Below, one piece after another: positions 14,472 through 21,300 of a DNA stretch of 25,580 bases. The stretch is taken from assembly GCA_038225095.1 (NCBI GenBank), contig JBBREZ010000029.1, positions 1 through 25,580 on the forward strand. Reading direction: 5' to 3'. Positions within the stretch are counted from its first letter, which is position 1, and each line of letters starts with the position of its first letter. A model generated the notes under the pieces. It ran no database searches. It saw nothing but the letters and a program-made list of their open reading frames with translations, and had not been told where the DNA came from. This DNA comes from JAPLGZ01 sp038225095 (GTDB lineage Bacteria; Chloroflexota; Anaerolineae; Caldilineales; Caldilineaceae). Position numbers and translations under genes: made by a program.

Positions 14472-14822
14472 TAGTTGAAGGCATTATCTTCGACCTTGTT
14501 TCGTCGAATATTTTCGGGTGCCCACTGGGCGCAGAACGATTTCTCTGAGCAACCGGCAATATTCAGTTTGAAAGGTGCGTTTTACGTTTTGTTGTTCGGA
14601 AATCTTGGTTATCGAAGACCAAACAACAGATATATTGTACCATAGATTGGAGGACAAAGATAGTGACCCTTCGCTTACAAGGACGGAGAAAGCACAGTGA
14701 AAGAAAGGCCGACGTGGTTCGTGCTAAAGCACCGGTTTGCTACTGCAAGCCGGACAACGTTAGCGGCTTATATCCCAAAGCTAAAGCGATGGGTTTTACG
14801 CCGCTTTCCCATAAACGTTTCA

Positions 14823-14876
14823 GCCAATAAGAAGCGGCGGTCAGGTTTGCACCCCTGACCGCCGCTTCTTATTGGC
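14823..14876. terminator. bidirectional terminator, 23-bp perfect stem
   Basis: Bases 14823-14845 are the reverse complement of 14854-14876, with an 8-base loop. The stem has a GC-rich core (GCGGCGGTCAGG) and an AT-rich base (CCAATAAGAA). It lies 11 bases after the stop of the RodZ-like gene and so ends that minus-strand transcript. It could also end a plus-strand transcript from the hairpin block. Confidence 0.85.
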
Positions 14877-14887
14877 AAAGTTCAATT

Positions 14888-16141
14888 CTAATTCTGGATG
14901 ACCACCGACACTTGGCAAGGTGGCGGATAGTTGGCGCTTTTATCGACGACGGTCAACTGCAAGGTATAAGCGCCATTTGGTAATGCCGTTGTGTCAAGCG
15001 AACCTAAGAGACCGCCATCTACGGCGTTGTGTTCGCCCCCAAAATAGGTGAAGCCACCGCCAGCCGGTGCAAATTCCAGTTTATAATAGTCAAAACTTTC
15101 GTGCACAGCGCGGCCTGTAATCTGGACGACCCCCCCTAGCGTCTGGTTCACACCCGGCGACGACAAGACAGAGCGTGGATCCGGGCAGGCAGCCGCAGCG
15201 ATAACTGGCGCAGGTGGCGCAGTGGGCGCCTCAGTCGGCGTTTCGGTGGGGACTCCAGTAGCAGTTTCAACCACCGCTGGCGTAGCTGTAGGCGCTACCG
15301 TAGGCGTAGGTGTATCCACAGCAGGCGCTGGTATCTCTGCAGGCGGGTTGGCGGCCTCTGCTGTAAGCGGCGCTGGCGGCGTATCCGTTGGTCTGAGAAT
15401 AACTTTTACGGTACGAGTCGCGGCCAGGCCCGAAAGCACTGTGCCAACGGTTGGGCTGACCGAAGCCGATGTTCCACCATTCGCAGCAGGATCATTGCCG
15501 GCGCTGGCGTTCGCAATTTGTGCAGCTGGCGTCTGGGTCGGGGTGGCCGTTGAGTCGGGAGCCACACGCGTCCGCACGGCTGACACTAGGTTACTGGTAC
15601 TTGCGCCCACCTGTTCACCATAGCGGCTGAAACCCCAGAAGACGAAAAACAACAAGGCTAATAGGCCCAGTCCCGTAAAAATTGGCGTCAGGCGTAGTTC
15701 GCGCTGCTCGATGGCCTCTGGTTCATCACGGATCGCAACATCTTTTGGCCGATAATCCACCTCGCGCATGGGCGGCAACACCGAACCTGCGCTGGTATTA
15801 GACAAGATGCCGGCCAAGCTAGGATCAGCAACGGTGCGCCGTCGCTCAATCGCCTCGGTGGCATCTAAGCCTAAGTAGGTAGAATAATTGCGCAAAAAGC
15901 CGCGCCCAATCACCTCACCGGGCAATAAATTCCACTCATCTGATTCAAGCGCCGCTAGATATTTTTGCCGGATCCGCGTGGAAGTTTCTACCTCTGCTAG
16001 CGATGCCCCCATGGCTTCGCGACGTTCGCGCAGCATCGCACCCAATTCTTGGATAGAAGGAGCAACATGCGCGCCGCGTCCAGGTTGTTCACCTGGGCGA
16101 AAAGTAGCTTGTAAAGGTTTGCGTGAAGTATACTTAAACAT
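14888..16141 (-). CDS. RodZ-like membrane protein: HTH domain, one TM helix, Thr/Pro linker, C-terminal Ig-like domain
   Basis: This 417-residue protein has an N-terminal Cro/C1-type HTH of the RodZ kind (about 30-95, with IQELGAMLRERREAMGASL and later GRGFLRNYSTYLGLD). A basic/acidic juxtamembrane part and a single TM helix (about 152-171) follow. A long extracytoplasmic linker (about 193-325) is rich in Ala, Thr and Pro with PTPTVAPTATP-like repeats. The last about 90 residues form a beta-rich domain containing GGVVQITGRAVHESFDYYKLEFAP. RodZ links the MreB cytoskeleton to the cell wall in rods; whether this protein does so is inferred. The ATG has no clear ribosome site. An adjacent plus-strand amidase supports a wall-related setting. 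Confidence 0.8.
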   Translation of the reverse strand: MFKYTSRKPLQATFRPGEQPGRGAHVAPSIQELGAMLRERREAMGASLAEVETSTRIRQKYLAALESDEWNLLPGEVIGRGFLRNYSTYLGLDATEAIERRRTVADPSLAGILSNTSAGSVLPPMREVDYRPKDVAIRDEPEAIEQRELRLTPIFTGLGLLALLFFVFWGFSRYGEQVGASTSNLVSAVRTRVAPDSTATPTQTPAAQIANASAGNDPAANGGTSASVSPTVGTVLSGLAATRTVKVILRPTDTPPAPLTAEAANPPAEIPAPAVDTPTPTVAPTATPAVVETATGVPTETPTEAPTAPPAPVIAAAACPDPRSVLSSPGVNQTLGGVVQITGRAVHESFDYYKLEFAPAGGGFTYFGGEHNAVDGGLLGSLDTTALPNGAYTLQLTVVDKSANYPPPCQVSVVIQN

Positions 16142-16156
16142 AGAAAGGTAAATGCA

Positions 16157-16204
16157 CTACAGGTTTATCTACAGGTTTATCTATAGCTTTGTCTACAGCT
16201 TTAT
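16157..16204. repeat. four tandem 12-bp repeats
   Basis: The units are CTACAGGTTTAT (16157-16168), CTACAGGTTTAT (16169-16180), CTATAGCTTTGT (16181-16192) and CTACAGCTTTAT (16193-16204), with no spacers. They begin 16 bases upstream of the RodZ-like start and would lie in its mRNA leader. Inside are TTATCTACA, TTATCTATA and TTGTCTACA at exact 12-base steps, which are one or more mismatches from a DnaA box. Confidence 0.75.
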
Positions 16205-16305
16205 TAATTTTGCTCATCAGATGGCAATACACAAAATCCATTTGTTCGATGTTAGCGCTGATCACTAACACACTTTGGGCCGATGAGCTTGAAGTTCGAA
16301 TATCA

Positions 16306-16334
16306 AGTCTAGCTTGCGTAGCATCGTTTGTCAA
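16306..16334 (-). promoter_or_regulatory. candidate promoter of the RodZ-like gene
   Basis: On the minus strand TTGACA (16329-16334) is followed by 17 bases and TAGACT (16306-16311), a 4-of-6 match to the -10 consensus. It would give a leader of about 155 bases that contains the 12-bp tandem repeats. Confidence 0.45.
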
Positions 16335-16490
16335 TTTTGTCCAAATGCTTTTTCCCAAGCACAGCGGGTTGGCGAAATCGTCAAGGATAAGTAGCAATGG
16401 GGCCGCATGGGTCACTGACTGCTTATACTACAACTTTACCGACACGCTGGCATTTGTTTTGCTGCCTATCCATCCAGAGACAACCCAACC

Positions 16491-17174
16491 GTGCGGCGCA
16501 TAACTCTGCAACGTATTCAACGTTATCTGGCTATCATTAGTTTCGCTACGATTCTGGTAATCACCTTGATCGGCGTACGTGTTTTCACGCAAGATTATGT
16601 CAAAGTGCTTTTTGGCAAACAGATTGCCCTGATCAGCGGCCATGCTGGTTATGATTCTGGGGCCGTCTGCACCGATGTGGATGGCAAGACAACCATTACC
16701 GAGGCCGGCATCAATGCCACCGTGGCCAAACTGGTGGCCGAGCGTTTGCGGCGCGCAGGCGCAAGCGTCGTCATTTTGCAAGAGTTCGACAAACAACTCG
16801 ATGGCTTACGCGCCGATGTGCTGCTCAGTATGCATGCGGACAGTTGTATTGATAACAGTGGGTTTAAGGCCGCCCGCCATTTTGCCAGCCCGATCGGGGC
16901 CAGAGAAGATCAGTTGATCACCTGTATCAACCAATTTTATGCCGCCGCGACCGGCTTAGTGTTGAACCCCAATACAATCACGCATAACATGACGGACTAC
17001 CACGCCTTTAGACAGATCGATCCGCAAACTCCAGGCGCGATCATTGAAACAGGCTTTCTCGGCGGTGACCAGGACTTGCTGGTCAAGCGGCCGGAGGTAG
17101 TGGCCAAAGGCATTACCGACAGTCTTATCTGTTTTTTTGAAAAAGAGCAACCAGGAAAGGCAGCCAATCCATGA
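16491..17174 (+). CDS. N-acetylmuramoyl-L-alanine amidase, Amidase_3 family, membrane-anchored
   Basis: This 227-residue zinc hydrolase cleaves the bond between N-acetylmuramic acid and the stem peptide of peptidoglycan. An N-terminal TM segment (about 13-30) anchors it outside the membrane. Zinc ligands are H51 (SGHAGYDSGA), E71 (TITEAGINATVA) and H115 (LLSMHADS), and the catalytic glutamate is E186 (AIIETGFLGG). The spacing fits the AmiC/CwlM-like fold. No extra cell-wall-binding domain is present, so it is a minimal form. The start is GTG at 16491 without a strong ribosome site, so the exact start is uncertain. Its stop overlaps the GNAT start (ATGA), implying coupled translation. Confidence 0.85.
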   Translation: MRRITLQRIQRYLAIISFATILVITLIGVRVFTQDYVKVLFGKQIALISGHAGYDSGAVCTDVDGKTTITEAGINATVAKLVAERLRRAGASVVILQEFDKQLDGLRADVLLSMHADSCIDNSGFKAARHFASPIGAREDQLITCINQFYAAATGLVLNPNTITHNMTDYHAFRQIDPQTPGAIIETGFLGGDQDLLVKRPEVVAKGITDSLICFFEKEQPGKAANP

Positions 17175-18145
17175 CCATTGAATCAACTTATCAAGCCTTG
17201 CGGGTAGATAACCCGGCACATATCGAGGCCATCACTGCCCTCTGGAATGAAGCCTGTGGGCCAGCATTGGCCATTTCCAATCGTTTCGTCACTTATAACA
17301 CGCAGCTCGTCCAAGGGGGGGCCCAGGCAGGACAAATCGCCTATCTGGGGGAACAACCGATTGGTTTTGTGTTGACCAGCACGTTAAGCGACGAACCACG
17401 CGTCATGGCAAGTGATGTGGGTTGGGTGGATGCGCTGGCGGTGGCACCGGCCGCCCAACGTCAGGGCGTCGGGTCAAAGTTACTGGCCTGGGCCGAACAA
17501 TGGCTTGCGCAACAGGGACGCCAGAAGATCATATTCGGGGCCAGCCAACGCCCTTTTACACCAGGATTGCCGGTTGAGTTAAACAACCTGCCTTTTTTCA
17601 GCCAACATGGTTATGTCGCCGAGCGGACAGCTTGGGACACAGCCGCCAATCTAGCCATGTATACAACGCCCATGGATTTATCCAAAGGGCGACTGGAAAT
17701 CGATGGCGTTGTCCGGCCGGCCCAAAAGGGTGAGGAAGCGGCTCTATTAGAGTTTTTGCAGCGCGAGTTCCCCGGCCGCTGGCGCTTTGAGTTTGAAGGA
17801 TTTATGCGCGAGCAACCTTACCGCTTTTCCGATTATATGCTGCTCTGGACTGAGCGTGGGGTAGATGGTTTTTGCCAATTGACTTTTGAAGATTCGCGCC
17901 GCCCCATAGAACGCTTTTTCCCCTATCAATTGCCACGCCCTTGGGGCCAGCTTGGCTCCGTCGGTGTTAGCGCCGAGCAACGTGGGCGCGGTTACGGACT
18001 TGCCCTACTCGATGCCGGCCTGCGACGCTTGCACAATAATGGCGTCAATGGCTGCGTGATCGACTGGACCGGCATTGCCGATTTTTATGCCAAGTTTGGT
18101 TTTCAGCCTTATCGCGAATACCATATGTTGCGGAAGATGCTGTAG
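17171..18145 (+). CDS. tandem GNAT N-acetyltransferase
   Basis: This 324-residue cytoplasmic protein has two GNAT domains in tandem. Each has its acetyl-CoA pyrophosphate loop: V91-APAAQRQGVG-S in the N-terminal half (about 10-165) and V265-SAEQRGRGYG in the C-terminal half (about 178-324). The C-terminal domain ends in the usual strand and helix, DFYAKFGFQPYREYHML. Both loops look intact, unlike tandem GNATs with one dead domain. The substrate is unknown. The 4-base overlap with the amidase suggests a link to peptidoglycan fragments or amino sugars, which is an inference. Confidence 0.85.
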   Translation: MTIESTYQALRVDNPAHIEAITALWNEACGPALAISNRFVTYNTQLVQGGAQAGQIAYLGEQPIGFVLTSTLSDEPRVMASDVGWVDALAVAPAAQRQGVGSKLLAWAEQWLAQQGRQKIIFGASQRPFTPGLPVELNNLPFFSQHGYVAERTAWDTAANLAMYTTPMDLSKGRLEIDGVVRPAQKGEEAALLEFLQREFPGRWRFEFEGFMREQPYRFSDYMLLWTERGVDGFCQLTFEDSRRPIERFFPYQLPRPWGQLGSVGVSAEQRGRGYGLALLDAGLRRLHNNGVNGCVIDWTGIADFYAKFGFQPYREYHMLRKML

Positions 18146-18167
18146 ATTAAAAGGGATCTGCGGAGCC

Positions 18168-18230
18168 CTCACCCCCGACCCCCTCTCCTGAACTCTGCCC
18201 TTTGATTCAGGAGAGGGGGTCGGGGGTGAG
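18168..18230. repeat. C/G-rich 25-bp perfect inverted repeat
   Basis: Bases 18168-18192 (CTCACCCCCGACCCCCTCTC and five more) are the exact reverse complement of 18206-18230, with a 13-base loop. It lies 22 bases after the GNAT stop. The sequence type recurs at 13179-13311, so it is read as an extragenic palindromic repeat that may also act as a transcription barrier. Confidence 0.75.
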
Positions 18231-18235
18231 GCTAA

Positions 18236-18285
18236 CAGTAAAGCGAAAGGCCACCGCGCATACGCGGTGGCCTTTCGCTTTACTG
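18236..18285. terminator. bidirectional terminator, 23-bp perfect stem
   Basis: Bases 18236-18258 are the reverse complement of 18263-18285, with a 4-base loop (CATA). The GC core GGCCACCGCG is flanked by CGAAA/TTTCG and TAAAG/CTTTA. It separates the convergent GNAT gene and rpoC and lies 16 bases after the rpoC stop on the minus strand. Confidence 0.85.
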
Positions 18286-18301
18286 CCTGTAAAACATCTA
18301 C

Positions 18302-21300
18302 TTATTCAATCTCGATATCCAGATCTTCTGGTTCTTCACTCAGTGATTCAAAGTCGTCGAATTCGAAGTCTTCCTCATCATCTTCTTCTTCATCTTCTTC
18401 GATCACGACCGGTTCGTCCGTCATCGTTTCCAGACCCAACTCAGCGACACCAGACAAGATGTCATTGGGCTCCAGGTCTGTATAATCCATATCGGCCAAT
18501 TCCAGATCGACATCGTCGGCCTCGATCTCGAAATCTTCGTGATCGTGCAGGTTAACTTCAAAGACTTCCGGCACCCAGATGCGACGAGTGCTAAAACCAG
18601 TGCCAACTGGGATCAGCTTGCCGATGATCACATTCTCTTTCAAGCCACGTAGATCATCTTTCTGACCGCGAATGGCAGCTTCCGTCAAGACCCGTGTGGT
18701 TTCTTGGAAGCTAGCCGCCGCCAGGAAGCTTTCGGTGTTCAGCGCCGCTTTGGTCAAACCAAGCACAATCGGTTCGCCGCGCGCCGGTTTACCACCTTGC
18801 GCCACTACCGCATCGTTCAAGTCTTCGAAGCGGAACCGGTCGATCAATTCACCCGGCAACAAGTCTGTATCCCCCGACGCCCGCACCATAATCCGCCGCA
18901 ACAATTGGCGCAAAATGACTTCGATATGTTTGTCGTGAATACCCACGCCTTGGCTACGATAGACTTTCTGCACTTCGCCCAGCAAATATAACTGACAAGC
19001 CTCGCGGCCTTGAATGCGCAGAATTTCTTTAGGATTCTTAGCACCCTCAGTCAACTGATCGCCAGCAGAAACTTGGTCGCCTTTGTCCACCCGCAGGCGG
19101 GCATTGGCCGGAATCGACACTTCAAAGGGAATGGTTTCCTCACGGCGAATCACAGCCGTGACCGTGCCATCATCTTTTAATTCAGGGAAGATTTCGCCAT
19201 CCATCCCAGCGGCAATCGTCTGTTCTTGACCGTTGCCAGTGGTACGTCGCGCCACAATTGTGTCTTCCTGAACGCGATCGCCATCCGTCACCAGGATTTC
19301 GTAACCAGCAGGAATGGTCAGCGTGCGCTTCTTCAGGTCGGTGCGGCTCACTTTGAGCATACGCACTTCGCCTTCCCAGTAGATATCAACTGTGCCATCA
19401 ATTTCGCTGATCACAGCCTCGCCTTTGGGATTGCGCGCCTCAAACAACTCTTCAATACGCGGGAGACCCTGGGTAATATCATCGCTACCCGCCACACCAC
19501 CCGTGTGGAATGTGCGCAAGGTCAACTGTGTCCCTGGTTCACCAATCGATTGAGCCGCGATGATGCCAACGGCTTCGCCGAGTTTCGTCATGCCACCACG
19601 CGCCAGATCTTCGCCATAACACTTCTGGCAGATGCCAAAGCGCGCTTCGCAGGTCAAAGGATTGCGCACAAAGGCGCGCGTCACTTTATGGCGGGCCACA
19701 GTCGCCAACGCCGACTCATCCAACACCGTATCACGCGGCAACAGCAACTCGCCCGTGAGCGGATCACTGATATCACCCGATACGAAACGACCCGTAATGC
19801 GTTCGGCAAATGTTTCACCCATGCCTTCCGCTTCTTTGGCGTCGATCCAGATGCCTGTGGTCGTTCCACAATCATCCTCGGTGACAATCACATCCTGCGC
19901 CACATCGACCAGACGACGCGTTAAGTAACCAGCATCGGCCGTACGCAAGGCGGTGTCAGCCAACCCTTTGCGCGCGCCGTGCGTGCTCAAGAAGTACTCC
20001 AACGCGGTCAAACCCTCGCGGAAGTTGGACCGAATGGGCAAATCGATGATCCGGCCATTTGGGTCAGCCATCAAACCGCGCATACCGGCCAATTGGCGAA
20101 TCGGGTTGATACCACCCTTAGTGGCGCCAGAGCGGGCCATCGCGCCCAACCCTTCTACCGGGCTTAGCAACTTCTGCACCGCAACAGTGACTTCTTCGGT
20201 GGCGCGTGTCCACAAAGACACCGTCTTATTATATAGCTCTTCCGCCGTAATCAAACCACGACGATACTGCTGCTCGGCTCGCTCAACTTCGCCGTTTGTG
20301 CGCTCCAGGATAGCGCCTTTTTCTTCTGGCACTCGAATATCACTGACCGCGATTGTAATGCCAGAGCGAGTCGCAAATTTAAAGCCAACATCTTTAATGT
20401 TGTCTACGACCTCAGCCGTAACCTGGCGTCCTAGATGCTTGTAGCAGCGGGCCACGATCCCATCAACCCCTTTGCGATCAAGCAATTCGTTGATAAACCA
20501 GAGTCCAGCCGGCAAAGCACGATTAAAGATAACACGACCAACCGTCGTTTGGAATAGACGTTCCTTGGGCCAGGAAGCACCCAGCAAGCCCAATTTACGC
20601 AGGGCTTCACGCGTGTCGTTCATGGCCGCTGCACCAAAGCTGGCAATATCCTTGACCATCTTGGCCTCACCCTGGGCATAGATGTCCATGAGTTGACCAA
20701 CCGTTGTGATGCCGTGGCTCTGCAGCGAACTAAGGATCCGTTCATGGAGCTCTAAGTCCGTAATCGGCATGCTGTCGAATGTCGTCGTAAAGAGCACCTT
20801 GATCGGCTGACGCAAGCCAATAATGTTCATATCATAGGCATACTCGGCTTGGTCCATGTTGCTGAACGTGGGCAGTCGCTCCGGGTCTTTGGCTGGCTCT
20901 TCGACCGTCAGGTAATAGACCCCCATGACCATGTCTTTAGACGGACCGACAATCGGATCACCACTGCTCGGCTTGAGCAAGTTTTGCGTCGCCAACATCA
21001 ATTCGCGCGCTTCTTTGACAGCCGGATTGCTCAGCGGTACATGCACGGCCATCTGGTCACCGTCAAAGTCAGCGTTGAAGGCGCCACAAGTTAAAGGATG
21101 CAATTGAATCGCACTGCCTTCGATCAGCACCACTTCAAAGGCTTGAATGCCCAGACGGTGTAAGGTCGGCGCACGGTTGAGCAACACAGGTCGCTCTTTG
21201 CAGATCTCCTCCAACACATCCCAGACTTCCGGGCTAGAGCGATCAACCATACGTTTTGCGCTCTTAATATTATGGGCATAATTAAATTCAACCAAGCGTC

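Larger units (their letters stand above)
14266..14887. other. 620-base gene-free block rich in hairpins
   Basis: This convergent gap between deformylase and the RodZ-like gene has no believable gene. The minus-strand frame 14230-14559 is of biased composition and overlaps the end of def. It holds a nested fold at 14317-14456, consecutive hairpins at 14457-14471 and about 14474-14494, and GCCC-ACT-GGGC near 14520. Three hairpins have a TAAA loop or core (14347-14356, 14721-14732, about 14778-14787). A 23-bp terminator stem closes it. No 6S, SRP, tmRNA or RNase P signature was recognised. Confidence 0.6.
16142..16490. other. divergent intergenic region between the RodZ-like gene and the amidase
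   Basis: Weak frames exist on both strands: plus 16189-16503, and minus 16134-16415 with a KPVD/KAVD-type repeat tail. Neither has a ribosome site or recognisable family. Visible elements are four 12-bp tandem repeats (16157-16204), a dyad GTTAGCGCTGATCACTAAC (16251-16269, one mismatch) and a minus-strand promoter candidate (16306-16334). A possible plus-strand TATACT lies at 16424-16429 without a good -35. Confidence 0.5.

Noticed and set aside
14230..14559. 109-codon minus-strand frame after peptide deformylase
   Set aside because: It overlaps the end of def in antisense and crosses the hairpin block; the peptide has no family features.
14317..14560. 6S, SRP, tmRNA or RNase P RNA
   Set aside because: The block is well structured, but I found no GGAAGGAAGCAGC-type SRP loop, no tRNA-like end for tmRNA and no RNase P P4 motif. 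A stray ATTTCTCTGAG match to the E. coli 6S start near 14539 is too short to count.
16157..16204. Replication origin
   Set aside because: The DnaA-like words differ from TTATCCACA at a conserved base, and no dnaA/dnaN genes or AT-rich unwinding region accompany them.
16157..16204. CRISPR array
   Set aside because: Units are 12 bp with no spacers and no cas genes nearby.
16134..16415. 93-codon minus-strand frame before the RodZ-like gene, ending in DKPVDKPV repeats
   Set aside because: The repeats simply reflect a 12-bp DNA repeat being divisible by three. A promoter candidate at 16306-16334 lies inside it, and no ribosome site is seen. A real small protein cannot be fully excluded.
16189..16503. 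104-codon plus-strand frame overlapping the amidase start
   Set aside because: No ribosome site, no family resemblance, and it overlaps the repeat array and the amidase start.
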